Part shown: in pieces, positions 17,853 to 25,521 of the stretch | Numbering within the stretch: position 1 is the first letter of the stretch | Layout: the number at the start of each line of letters is the position of its first letter | Assembly: GCF_030124145.1 (NCBI RefSeq) | Contig: NZ_JASKMS010000016.1 | Span: 62,001 to 126,000 of the forward strand | Length of the DNA: 64,000 nt | From: Streptomyces sp. 378 | GTDB lineage: Bacteria; Actinomycetota; Actinomycetes; Streptomycetales; Streptomycetaceae | Direction of reading: 5' to 3' | Made by a program: the position numbers and the translations under genes | Notes under the pieces: model-generated | The model's input: the letters and a program-made list of their open reading frames with translations, nothing else | What the model was told of the DNA's origin: nothing | Database searches by the model: none

Positions 17853-18986
17853 ATGCACCCCACCCTCGCATCCGAAGAACACAAGGCTCTCCGATCAGCC
17901 GTAGCCGCCCTCGGCGAACGCCACGGCCGCAACCACGACCGCGAAGCCCTCTGGCAGGAGGCGGCCAAGCTCGGTTATCTCGGCGTCAACCTGCCGGAGG
18001 CGTACGGTGGCGGAGGCGGCGGGATCTCCGAACTCTCCCTCGTCCTCGAAGAGCTCGGCGCCGCAGGCTGCCCGCTCCTCATGATGGTCGTGTCACCCGC
18101 CATCTGCGGCACCGTCATAGCCCGCTTCGGCACGGACGCCCAGAAACAGCAGTGGCTCCCCGGTCTGGCCGACGGCACCCGTCTCATGGCCTTCGGCATC
18201 ACCGAACCGGACGCCGGCTCCAACAGCCACCGCATCACCACCACGGCCCGAAAAGACGGAGCCGACTGGCTCCTCACCGGCCGCAAGATCTTCATCTCCG
18301 GCGTGGACATCGCGGACGCGACCCTCGTCGTCGGCCGCACCGAGGACGCCCGCACCGGCCGCCTCAAGCCCTGCCTGTTCATCGTCCCGCGCGACACCCC
18401 CGGCTTCACCCGCAGCGCCATCGACATGGAACTCGACGCCGTGGAGAAACAGTTCGAGCTGGTCCTGGACGACGTACGGCTGCCCGCCGACGCCCTGGTC
18501 GGCGACGAGGACGCGGGACTCCTCCAGCTCTTCGCCGGTCTCAACCCCGAGCGCGTCATGACGGCCGCCTTCGCGATCGGCATGGGCCGTCACGCCCTCG
18601 CGAAGGCCGTCGAGTACGCCCGCGACCGCACCGTCTGGAACACCCCCATCGGCGCGCACCAGGCCATCGCCCACCCCCTCGCACAGGCGCACATCGACCT
18701 CGAACTCGCCCGCCTGATGATGCAGAAGGCCGCCGCCCTCTACGACGCGGGCGACGACCTGGGCGCCGGAGAGGCCGCCAACATGGCCAAGTACGCGGCC
18801 GGGGAGGCCTGTGTGAAGGCGGTCGACCAGGCCGTGCACACCCTCGGCGGCAACGGCCTCACCCGTGAGTACGGCCTGGCCCGGCTGATAACGGCCGCGC
18901 GCGTGGCTCGTATCGCGCCGGTGAGCCGGGAGATGATTCTCAACTACGTCTCCCACCAGACCCTGGGCTTGCCCAAGTCGTACTGA
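17853..18986 (+). CDS. acyl-CoA dehydrogenase (isovaleryl/citronellyl type)
   Basis: 377-residue flavoprotein with the three acyl-CoA dehydrogenase domains: FAD-contacting FGITEPDAGSNSH (114-126) and ISGVDIADA, then a C-terminal helical bundle with HTLGGNGLTREYG. The usual C-terminal catalytic Glu (EGT motif) is absent (RIAPVSREM instead), but Glu233 in LNPERV occupies the position of the catalytic Glu of isovaleryl-CoA dehydrogenase. This placement suits methyl-branched acyl-CoAs such as isovaleryl- or citronellyl-CoA and agrees with the operon. GGAAGG precedes the ATG. Confidence 0.9.
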   Translation: MHPTLASEEHKALRSAVAALGERHGRNHDREALWQEAAKLGYLGVNLPEAYGGGGGGISELSLVLEELGAAGCPLLMMVVSPAICGTVIARFGTDAQKQQWLPGLADGTRLMAFGITEPDAGSNSHRITTTARKDGADWLLTGRKIFISGVDIADATLVVGRTEDARTGRLKPCLFIVPRDTPGFTRSAIDMELDAVEKQFELVLDDVRLPADALVGDEDAGLLQLFAGLNPERVMTAAFAIGMGRHALAKAVEYARDRTVWNTPIGAHQAIAHPLAQAHIDLELARLMMQKAAALYDAGDDLGAGEAANMAKYAAGEACVKAVDQAVHTLGGNGLTREYGLARLITAARVARIAPVSREMILNYVSHQTLGLPKSY

Positions 18987-19015
18987 GACGGCCCGCGCGC
19001 CAGGAGGAACCCGTC

Positions 19016-20584
19016 ATGTTCCGCAGCGAGTACGCAGACGTCCCGCCCGTCGAACTGCCCATCCACGACGCGGTCCTGGCCCGGGCCGCCGAGTTCGGCG
19101 ACGCCCCGGCGCTGATCGACGGCACCGACGGCACCACCCTCTCGTACGAGCAGGTGGACCGGCTCCACCGGCGCGCCGCCGCCGCCCTGGCCGAGGCCGG
19201 GGTCCGCAGGGGTGACGTCCTCGCCCTGCACAGCCCCAACACCATCGCCTTCCCGATCGCCTTCTACGCGGCCACGCGCGCGGGTGCCACCGTTACCACC
19301 GTGCACCCGCTCGCCACCGCCGAGGAGTTCGCGAAACAGCTGCGGGACTCGGGGGCCCGCTGGATCGTCACCGTCTCACCGCTGCTGGACGTCGCCCGCC
19401 GGGCCGCCGAGATCGCGGGCGGCGTACGCGAGATCTTCGTGTGCGACAGCGCGAGGGGCCACCGCTCCCTGATCGACATGCCGGCCTCCACGGCCCCCGA
19501 ACCGCAGGTCACCCTCGACCCCGCCGAGGACATCGCGGCCCTGCCGTACTCCTCCGGGACCACCGGCATCCCCAAGGGCGTGATGCTCACGCACCGGCAG
19601 ATCGCGACCAACCTGGCCCAGCTCGGCCCGGCGATCCCCGCGGGCCCGGGCGAACGCGTCCTGGCGGTCCTGCCCTTCTTCCACATCTACGGTCTCACCG
19701 CCCTGATGAACGCGCCCCTGCGGCAGGGCGCCACCGTCGTCGTCCTGCCCCGCTTCGACCTGGAGCAGTTCCTCGCGGCCATCCAGAACCATCGCATCAC
19801 GGCGCTCTACGTGGCCCCGCCGATCGTCCTGGCCCTCGCCAAGCACCCGGCCGTCGCCCAGTACGACCTGTCGTCCCTGAGGTACGTCATCAGCGCCGCC
19901 GCACCCCTGGACGCGCGTCTCGCGGCCGCCTGTTCCGAGCGGCTCGGCCTGCCGCCCGTCGGCCAGGCGTACGGCATGACGGAGCTGTCACCCGGCACGC
20001 ACGTCGTGCCCCTGGACGCCATGCGCGACGCCCCGCCCGGAACCGTCGGCAAGCTCATCGCCGGCACCGAGATGCGCATCGTCTCCCTCGACGACCCCGG
20101 CCGGGACCTCCCCGCCGGTGAAGCGGGCGAGATCCTCATCCGCGGCCCCCAGATCATGAAGGGCTACCTCGGCCGCCCCGACGCCACCGCCGCGATGATC
20201 GATCCCGAGGGCTGGCTGCACACCGGGGACGTCGGCCGCGTCGACGAGGCCGGCTGGCTGTTCGTCGTCGACCGCGTCAAGGAACTCATCAAGTACAAGG
20301 GGTTCCAGGTGGCGCCGGCGGAACTGGAGGCGCTGCTCCTCACCCACCCGGGCGTCGCCGACGCCGCCGTCATCGGCACGTACGGCGACGACGGCAACGA
20401 GGTCCCGCACGCGTTCGTGGTCCGCCAGCCCTCCGCCGCCGAACTCACCGAGGCGGAGATCATGACGTACGTCGCCGAACGCGTGGCCCCCTACAAGCGG
20501 ATACGCCACGTCACCTTCACCGTCGGCGTCCCCCGCGCGGCCTCCGGCAAGATCCTCCGCCGACAGCTCAGGGAGAGCACATGA
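19016..20584 (+). CDS. cinnamate/4-coumarate:CoA ligase family enzyme
   Basis: 522-residue AMP-forming ligase. It shows the P-loop SSGTTGIPKGVMLTHRQ (about 178-194), FFHIYGL, the YGMTEL A5 motif near 322, hinge DRVKELIKYKG near 418 and the terminal catalytic Lys in SGKILRR. The sequence appears orthologous, by memory, to ScCCL (SCO4383) of S. coelicolor, which converts cinnamate and 4-coumarate to CoA thioesters in vitro. Here it sits in a carboxylase/dehydrogenase operon, so its natural substrate may be a branched or prenyl-type acid. It overlaps the hydratase by 4 bp (ATGA). Confidence 0.92.
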   Translation: MFRSEYADVPPVELPIHDAVLARAAEFGDAPALIDGTDGTTLSYEQVDRLHRRAAAALAEAGVRRGDVLALHSPNTIAFPIAFYAATRAGATVTTVHPLATAEEFAKQLRDSGARWIVTVSPLLDVARRAAEIAGGVREIFVCDSARGHRSLIDMPASTAPEPQVTLDPAEDIAALPYSSGTTGIPKGVMLTHRQIATNLAQLGPAIPAGPGERVLAVLPFFHIYGLTALMNAPLRQGATVVVLPRFDLEQFLAAIQNHRITALYVAPPIVLALAKHPAVAQYDLSSLRYVISAAAPLDARLAAACSERLGLPPVGQAYGMTELSPGTHVVPLDAMRDAPPGTVGKLIAGTEMRIVSLDDPGRDLPAGEAGEILIRGPQIMKGYLGRPDATAAMIDPEGWLHTGDVGRVDEAGWLFVVDRVKELIKYKGFQVAPAELEALLLTHPGVADAAVIGTYGDDGNEVPHAFVVRQPSAAELTEAEIMTYVAERVAPYKRIRHVTFTVGVPRAASGKILRRQLREST

Positions 20585-21315
20585 CGCTGATCACCCGCAC
20601 CCGCGCGCGTGCCGTGGAGACCCTGGTCCTCGACTCGCCCCACCACCGCAACGCCCTGTCGGCCGCCCTGGTCGGCGAGCTGGCCGACGCGCTCACCGAC
20701 GCCGGGAAGGACCCCGGGGTACGCGCGATCGTCCTCACCCACACCGGCAACACGTTCAGCGCGGGCGCCGACCTCAAGGACCCCCCACCGCCCGAGGCGC
20801 TGGTCGCGCTGCTGCGGCAGATCGTCGCACTGCCCAAGCCGGTCGTCGCCCGGGTCACCGGCCACGTGCGCGCGGGCGGCCTCGGCCTGCTGGCCGCCTG
20901 CGACATCGCGGCCGCCTCCACGAACGCCACGTTCGCCTTCACGGAGGTCCGCATCGGCGTCGCCCCCGCGGTCATCTCCCTGCCGCTCCTGCCCCGCGCG
21001 AACCCGCGCGCCCTGTCCCGCTACTACCTCACCGGCGAGCGCTTCGACGCGGCGGAAGCAGCCGCAACGGGCCTGCTCACCACCCATGCCGACGACGTCG
21101 ACACGGCCCTGGACCCCATCCTCGAAGGCTTGCGCAAGTCCGCCCCCGAGGCCCTGGCCGAGACGAAACGGCTGCTCACGGCTAGGGTGCTGGAAGCCTT
21201 CGACCGGGACGCTGCCGACCTGACCGCGCTCTCGGCCCGGCTGTTCTCCTCCCCGCAAGCGCGCGAGGGGATGACGGCCTTCCTCGAACGACGGGATTCG
21301 GCATGGGTGGTGTGA
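20581..21315 (+). CDS. enoyl-CoA hydratase/isomerase family protein
   Basis: 244-residue crotonase-fold protein, with an oxyanion-hole strand SAGADLKD (60-67) and HVRAGGLGLLAACD (95-108). Of the two catalytic glutamates of classical hydratases, the second is present (Glu122 in FTEVRIG), while the first position is Gly102, so simple hydratase chemistry is not assured. In the operon it would act on the carboxylated (glutaconyl-type) intermediate, like AtuE or LiuC. It is translationally coupled to the CoA ligase and overlaps the TetR gene by 13 bp. Confidence 0.88.
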   Translation: MTLITRTRARAVETLVLDSPHHRNALSAALVGELADALTDAGKDPGVRAIVLTHTGNTFSAGADLKDPPPPEALVALLRQIVALPKPVVARVTGHVRAGGLGLLAACDIAAASTNATFAFTEVRIGVAPAVISLPLLPRANPRALSRYYLTGERFDAAEAAATGLLTTHADDVDTALDPILEGLRKSAPEALAETKRLLTARVLEAFDRDAADLTALSARLFSSPQAREGMTAFLERRDSAWVV

Positions 21316-21914
21316 GCACGGTCGACCGTGCGGAGAGAGTCCCCAAGCAGGACCGCAGCCGGGCCACCCGGCAGCGGCTCCTCGAAGCCGCCGTGTCCTG
21401 CCTCGCCGAACACGGCTGGGGCGGCTCCACCGTCTCCGTCGTCGCCGAACGCGCCGGAGTCTCCCGCGGCGCCGCCCAGCACCACTTCCCGACCCGCGAG
21501 GACCTCTTCACGGCGGCCGTCGAGTACGTCGCCGAGGAACGCTCCACGGCCCTGCGCGCGCTGTTCCCCGAGGGCGCCGCCGGAGACCGCCACGCCGTCG
21601 TCGCCGCCCTGGTCGACCTCTACACGGGGCCGTTGTTCCGCGCGGCCCTCCACCTGTGGGTCGCCGCCTCCAACGAGGACCAGTTGCGGCCCCGCGTCAC
21701 CGAGCTCGAATCCCGGGTCGGCCGCGAAACCCACCGCATAGCCGTCGACCTCCTCGCCGCCGACGAATCCGTCCCCGGCGTCCGCGAGACGGTCCAGGGC
21801 CTCCTCGACATGGCCCGCGGGCTCGGCCTCGCCAACCTCCTCACGGACGACGCGGCCCGCCGGGAACGGGTGGTCGCGCAGTGGGCGGGGCTGCTGGAGG
21901 AGGCGCTGGGCTGA
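21303..21914 (+). CDS. TetR-family regulator of the atu-like operon
   Basis: 203-residue regulator with an N-terminal TetR HTH (TVSVVAERAGVSRGAAQHHFPTREDLF, about 42-68) and a helical ligand-binding domain with the TetR_C motif LWVAASNEDQLR. It is the last gene of the operon, overlaps the hydratase and is likely to respond to an acyl-CoA intermediate, as AtuR and LiuR-type regulators do. A GTG at 21312 is an alternative start. The first codons run through a 16-bp perfect palindrome. Confidence 0.92.
   Translation: MGGVSTVDRAERVPKQDRSRATRQRLLEAAVSCLAEHGWGGSTVSVVAERAGVSRGAAQHHFPTREDLFTAAVEYVAEERSTALRALFPEGAAGDRHAVVAALVDLYTGPLFRAALHLWVAASNEDQLRPRVTELESRVGRETHRIAVDLLAADESVPGVRETVQGLLDMARGLGLANLLTDDAARRERVVAQWAGLLEEALG
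21316..21331. promoter_or_regulatory. 16-bp perfect palindrome at the start of the TetR gene
   Basis: GCACGGTCGACCGTGC is perfectly self-complementary and falls just inside the TetR coding start, right after the hydratase stop. It may be an autoregulatory operator or a coding coincidence; no second copy was found. Confidence 0.3.
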
Positions 21915-21943
21915 GGGACGGTGTCAGCGTGGACGCGGGATGC

Positions 21944-21959
21944 GCATACCGCAGTATGC
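21944..21959. promoter_or_regulatory. autoregulatory operator of the toxin-antitoxin pair
   Basis: GCATAC-CGCA-GTATGC is a perfect 6-bp-arm inverted repeat eight bases before the antitoxin start. A further half-site, GCAGTATG, overlaps the ATG itself, as expected for a ribbon-helix-helix antitoxin that represses its own promoter. Confidence 0.65.
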
Positions 21960-21966
21960 TCGCAGT

Positions 21967-22215
21967 ATGGCGGACACGACACGCATCACGGTGACACTGC
22001 CGACCGACCAGGTCGCCGAACTCAGGAAGCTCACCGACAACGTCTCCGGCTATGTCGCGGAGGCGGTGGCACGCCAGCTGCGGCATCAGTTGCTCGGCGC
22101 CGACCTGCTGCGTCACCAGGAGGAGCACGGGGCGTTCACCGAGGAGGAGCTGGCGGAGGCCCGCTCCAGGATCTTCGGCACGGAGGACGCCGGCGGCTCG
22201 GCGAGCGCGGCGTGA
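21967..22215 (+). CDS. CopG/RHH-type antitoxin
   Basis: 82-residue protein whose N-terminus (TRITVTLPTDQVAELRKL, residues 5-22) matches the beta-strand and first helix of ribbon-helix-helix DNA-binding antitoxins, followed by a charged, probably disordered toxin-binding tail (EEELAEARSRIFG). The ATG at 21967 is chosen because an in-frame ATG at 21940 would read through the operator. No ribosome-binding site is visible, so the message may be leaderless. Its stop overlaps the PIN gene start (TGATG), the standard coupling of VapBC-type pairs. Confidence 0.82.
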   Translation: MADTTRITVTLPTDQVAELRKLTDNVSGYVAEAVARQLRHQLLGADLLRHQEEHGAFTEEELAEARSRIFGTEDAGGSASAA

Positions 22216-22613
22216 TGGAGCACGTCGAGACGGTCGTCCTGGACTCTCAGGGGCTCTCCGCCTGGATCGCCGAGGACCGCAAGATCCTGGCGATGTTCCA
22301 GGTTCTCCACGCCATGGGCGCCGATTTCGTCATCGGCGCCAACACCATCGTGGAAGTCAGCCACGCGCGGGTGAACCTGCCTCGACTGCAGTGGGCGCTC
22401 TCCCGTGTCAAGGTCGAGGCGGTGACGGAGAGCGCCGCGAAAGCGTCCGCCGAACTGCTGAAGGCCGCCGGGCTGCACGGCCACAAGTACGCGATCGACG
22501 CGACCGTCGCCGAGGTGGCGCTGCGGCAGCCGGGCCCGGTGGCCGTACTGACGTCCGATGTCGACGACATGGCGCGGTTGTGCGGCGATCGAGTCCGGCT
22601 CATCGGCATCTGA
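22215..22613 (+). CDS. PIN-domain RNase toxin (VapC-like)
   Basis: 132-residue PIN protein. The acidic residues that bind the metal are in order: Asp10 (VVLDSQG), Glu47 (NTIVEVS), Asp95 (YAIDATVAEVA) and Asp115 or Asp117 (LTSDVDD). This is the full quartet, so the nuclease looks intact. VapC-family toxins cleave tRNA or rRNA. It is coupled to the antitoxin by a 1-bp overlap, with a GTG one codon earlier as an alternative start. The pair sits between the atu-like operon and pdxH and carries no sign of a mobile element. Confidence 0.85.
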   Translation: MEHVETVVLDSQGLSAWIAEDRKILAMFQVLHAMGADFVIGANTIVEVSHARVNLPRLQWALSRVKVEAVTESAAKASAELLKAAGLHGHKYAIDATVAEVALRQPGPVAVLTSDVDDMARLCGDRVRLIGI

Positions 22614-22692
22614 GCGGGAACCCCCCGTGCACCTCCTGCCCGCGAGGGAAGGCCCGCGAAGCGAGGCCCGCGTCCGGGTGAAGCTCTGACTC

Positions 22693-23358
22693 TCAGGGGC
22701 TGAGCCGCTCCACCCGCCAGCTCCCGTCCGCCTGCTCCACGTACCGCAGCCGGTCGTGCAGCCGGTTCTCGCGGCCCTGCCAGAACTCCACCGTCTGCGG
22801 GGCCACCCGGAAGCCGCCCCAGTGCGGGGGCACGGGCACCTGCTCGCCCTCCGGGTAGCGGGCCGCCAGCTCGGCGTAGGCGCGGTCGATGTCGGCGCGG
22901 GTGGGGATCACCGAGGACTGGGCGCTGGCCCACGCCCCCAGCTGCGAACCGTGCGGCCGGGTGCGGAAGTACGCCGCCGTCTCGTCCCGGCCGGTGCGCC
23001 GGGCGACGCCGGTCACGATGACCTGCCGGGCCATCGGGTGCCAGGGGAACAGCAGCGCGACGTACGGGTTCTCCGCCAGGTCACGGGCCTTGCGGGAGTC
23101 GTAGTTCGTGTAGAAGACGAAGCCCTGCTCGTCGAAGTGCTTGAGCAGCACCGTGCGCGTGCTGGGACGTCCCTCGGCGTCGGCCGTCGAGACGATCATG
23201 GCGTTCGGCTCGAACAGCCCCCCGTCCGTCGCCGCCTGTTTGAACCAGCGCGCGAACTGCTCGACGGGCGTGGCGGCCAGCTCGGTCTCGGAGAGCCCCT
23301 CCGCCCGGTACTGCTTGCGCATCGAGGCCAGATCGAAGGGGACGTCGTCGCGGGTCAC
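22693..23358 (-). CDS. pdxH: pyridoxamine 5'-phosphate oxidase
   Basis: 221-residue FMN enzyme that oxidises pyridoxamine-P or pyridoxine-P to pyridoxal-P. Recognisable are PSTRTVLLKHFDEQGFVFYTNYDSRKARDLAENPYVALLFPWHP-type FMN-binding segments (about 65-110) and the C-terminal dimerisation motif, here FRVAPQTVEFWQGRENRLHDRLRY (about 184-207) and ending WRVERLSP. Length and both signature regions agree with the family. It is convergent with the toxin gene and divergent from the citrate synthase-like gene. Confidence 0.97.
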   Translation of the reverse strand: MTRDDVPFDLASMRKQYRAEGLSETELAATPVEQFARWFKQAATDGGLFEPNAMIVSTADAEGRPSTRTVLLKHFDEQGFVFYTNYDSRKARDLAENPYVALLFPWHPMARQVIVTGVARRTGRDETAAYFRTRPHGSQLGAWASAQSSVIPTRADIDRAYAELAARYPEGEQVPVPPHWGGFRVAPQTVEFWQGRENRLHDRLRYVEQADGSWRVERLSP

Positions 23359-23642
23359 CCGGTCATCTTGCCGTATGGACGGTGTCCTTCGTCACTGCAT
23401 GGCACTGAGTGCCGTGAACCCTCCCCAACGGTGGCACTCGGGGATATCGTTTGGATGCCGTTCCGGTTGGGTGATCGTCGGCCGCACGGGGCATCACAGG
23501 GGAGACCGGCCGGGACCGCGAGTCGCTCAGACGACCGTGGATCCAGCGGACGGCCGCCCGCGTCGCCAGCCGACTGACACATGGTCCGTACGTTCCACCC
23601 CACAGCACACCATCTGTCGCTTACATCACGAGGAGCCGCCTG

Positions 23643-24743
23643 ATGTCCGACTTCGTACCCGGGCTCGAGGGAGTCATCGCGTTCGAGACGGAGATCGCCG
23701 AACCGGATAAGGAGGGCGGCGCACTCCGGTACCGGGGCGTCGACATCGAGGACCTCGTCGGCCACGTCTCGTTCGGCAACGTCTGGGGCCTGCTCGTCGA
23801 CGGCGCCTTCAATCCCGGTCTGCCGCCCGCCGAACCCTTCCCCATCCCGGTGCACTCCGGCGACATCCGCGTGGATGTCCAGTCCGCCCTGGCCATGCTG
23901 GCGCCCGTCTGGGGCCTCAAACCGCTCCTCGACATCGACGTCGAGGAGGCCCGCGAGGACCTGGCCCGAGCGGCCGTCATGGCGCTGTCCTACGTCGCCC
24001 AGTCGGCGCGCGGCCAGGGCCTGCCGATGGTCCCGCAGCGCGAGATCGACAAGGCCCAGTCCGTCGTCGAACGCTTCATGATCCGCTGGCGGGGCGAGCC
24101 GGACCCCAAGCACGTGGCGGCGGTGGACGCGTACTGGACGAGTGCCGCGGAGCACGGCATGAACGCGTCCACGTTCACGGCCCGGGTCATCGCCTCGACC
24201 GGCGCGGACGTCGCGGCCGCGCTCTCCGGTGCGGTGGGCGCGATGTCCGGCCCCCTGCACGGCGGGGCCCCCTCCCGCGTCCTGCACATGATCGAGGAGA
24301 TCGAGCGCACGGGCGACGCCGAGGCCTACGTCAAGCGGACCCTGGACAAGGGTGAGCGCCTCATGGGCTTCGGCCACCGCGTCTACCGCGCCGAGGACCC
24401 GAGGGCCAGGGTGCTGCGCCGCACGGCCCGCGAGCTGGGCGCCCCCCGCTTCGAGGTCGCCGAGGCCCTGGAGAAGGCGGCCCTGGCGGAACTCCACGCC
24501 CGCCGCCCCGACCGGGTCCTCGCCACGAACGTCGAGTTCTGGGCGGCCATCGTCCTGGACTTCGCGGAGGTCCCGGCGCACATGTTCACGTCCATGTTCA
24601 CCTGCGCCCGCACGGCCGGCTGGTCCGCCCACATACTGGAGCAGAAGCGCACAGGCCGCCTGGTCCGCCCCTCGGCCCGCTACGTGGGCCCGGGCACCCG
24701 CGACCCCCGCGAGATCGAGGGCTACGAGGGCATCGCCCACTGA
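23643..24743 (+). CDS. citrate synthase-like protein (citrate synthase 2)
   Basis: 366-residue citrate synthase fold. The active-site histidines are present: His171 (EHGMN), His206 (GPLHGGA) and His245 (GFGHRVYR). The catalytic Asp expected in the NVDFY motif is Glu298 (NVEFW). A D-to-E change at this base often cripples citrate synthases, so the protein may have altered chemistry, use another acyl-CoA, or work with Glu. From memory, the S. coelicolor counterpart is the citrate-synthase-like gene next to pdxH. GAGGAGCC lies before the ATG. Confidence 0.88.
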   Translation: MSDFVPGLEGVIAFETEIAEPDKEGGALRYRGVDIEDLVGHVSFGNVWGLLVDGAFNPGLPPAEPFPIPVHSGDIRVDVQSALAMLAPVWGLKPLLDIDVEEAREDLARAAVMALSYVAQSARGQGLPMVPQREIDKAQSVVERFMIRWRGEPDPKHVAAVDAYWTSAAEHGMNASTFTARVIASTGADVAAALSGAVGAMSGPLHGGAPSRVLHMIEEIERTGDAEAYVKRTLDKGERLMGFGHRVYRAEDPRARVLRRTARELGAPRFEVAEALEKAALAELHARRPDRVLATNVEFWAAIVLDFAEVPAHMFTSMFTCARTAGWSAHILEQKRTGRLVRPSARYVGPGTRDPREIEGYEGIAH

Positions 24744-24759
24744 CCGCTTGCCCCTCCAC

Positions 24760-24785
24760 GGCCTCACCCGGCTCCGGGTGGGGCC
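24760..24785. terminator. bidirectional terminator between citrate synthase-like and HIT genes
   Basis: GGCCTCACCCGG and CCGGGTGGGGCC form a 12-bp stem with one mismatch and a 2-nt loop. It overlaps the stop codon of the convergent HIT gene. Confidence 0.7.
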
Positions 24786-25273
24786 GTCGGCCTGTCTCGC
24801 CCCGCGAGCCGATCCAGCTCCTCACCGATGGCTTCCCGCAGCCGGTCGTGACGGGCCCCGAGGGCGTACCGCTCCTCGTCCCACATCCGACGTGGATACA
24901 GCCACACGGGCCGCCGCACCAGTTCCTCGGGCTCCCAGTCGTAGCGCGGCCACACATGCGCGTGCAGAAACCCGTCGGTGTTCCCGAGGATCTCCAGATT
25001 GACCCGCCGGAACCCCGTCTCCACCCGCCGGCAGGCCCGCTCGACGGCTTCCCCCAGCCGGTCCATGCCGTCCAGAAACGCCAGCCGCCCGCCGCGCGGC
25101 AGTTCGGACAGCCGCCGCACCGCCGGATCATCGGTCAGCAACACCGAGTAACCGGGCAGGAACTGCACATCGCCGATGACCGCGAACCCGGCGTCCAGCC
25201 TCCGCAGCACGGCCGGGTTCTCACCCCGCAGGGCGCTTCCGATCCGGTCGTCCCGCCACGCGTCCCTCACCAT
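24764..25273 (-). CDS. HIT-superfamily hydrolase (diadenosine polyphosphate hydrolase-like)
   Basis: 169-residue protein with the HIT fold. It shows GDVQFLPGYSVLL near 35, VNLEILGN near 93 and GFLHAHVWPRY near 103-113, a HxHxxP variant of the histidine triad. Relatives split Ap4A or other nucleoside-phosphate esters. SD AGGAGG lies 2 nt before the ATG at 25273 and 5 nt before the next codon, GTG at 25270, which may be the true start. Its 5' leader carries a small ORF and a strong terminator-like three-way junction, so expression is probably controlled by attenuation. Confidence 0.8.
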   Translation of the reverse strand: MVRDAWRDDRIGSALRGENPAVLRRLDAGFAVIGDVQFLPGYSVLLTDDPAVRRLSELPRGGRLAFLDGMDRLGEAVERACRRVETGFRRVNLEILGNTDGFLHAHVWPRYDWEPEELVRRPVWLYPRRMWDEERYALGARHDRLREAIGEELDRLAGRDRPTAPPGAG

Positions 25274-25304
25274 CGCCTCCTGGGAAACCGCAGAAAAACG
25301 CAGG

Positions 25305-25368
25305 CGACCCGCGAGTCTGGTTCCTCCAGAGGAGGAGCCGGCCGGACGTACCGGCGACTCGCGGGTCG
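25305..25368 (-). promoter_or_regulatory. three-way-junction attenuator/terminator in the HIT leader
   Basis: A perfect 13-bp outer stem (25305-25317 with 25356-25368; arm CGACCCGCGAGTC) encloses two hairpins packed end to end: 25341-25355 (GCCGG/CCGGC, 5-nt loop) and 25319-25339 (9 pairs with one G-U, 3-nt loop). Only two bases at the junction are unpaired. Read on the minus strand, the outer stem is followed within 5 nt by CGTTTTT and then the HIT ribosome-binding site, as in an intrinsic terminator ahead of the gene. Confidence 0.6.
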
Positions 25369-25449
25369 GGTGACTGCTTGGAGATTGGGCCGGCTGCGCG
25401 CCTCACTCACGCGCTGGTCCGGCACCGCACTGTGTGTGGTGTCGGGCCG

Positions 25450-25488
25450 CTAGCCCGCAGCCACCTCACGCGTCCGGTTCTCATACAT
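25450..25488 (-). CDS. 12-codon leader peptide MYENRTREVAAG
   Basis: A complete short ORF (ATG...TAG) on the HIT transcript strand, encoding MYENRTREVAAG. GGGAGGTGG, an excellent match to the 16S rRNA end, lies about 8 nt before its ATG, and a sigma-70-type promoter lies about 35 nt further up. The peptide has no run of a single amino acid. Its position before a terminator-like structure suggests ribosome-mediated attenuation, as in whiB7-type or antibiotic-resistance leaders; that is inference. Confidence 0.5.
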   Translation of the reverse strand: MYENRTREVAAG

Positions 25489-25521
25489 CTGCCGAACCAC
25501 CTCCCTTCTCGTGTACCTGGA

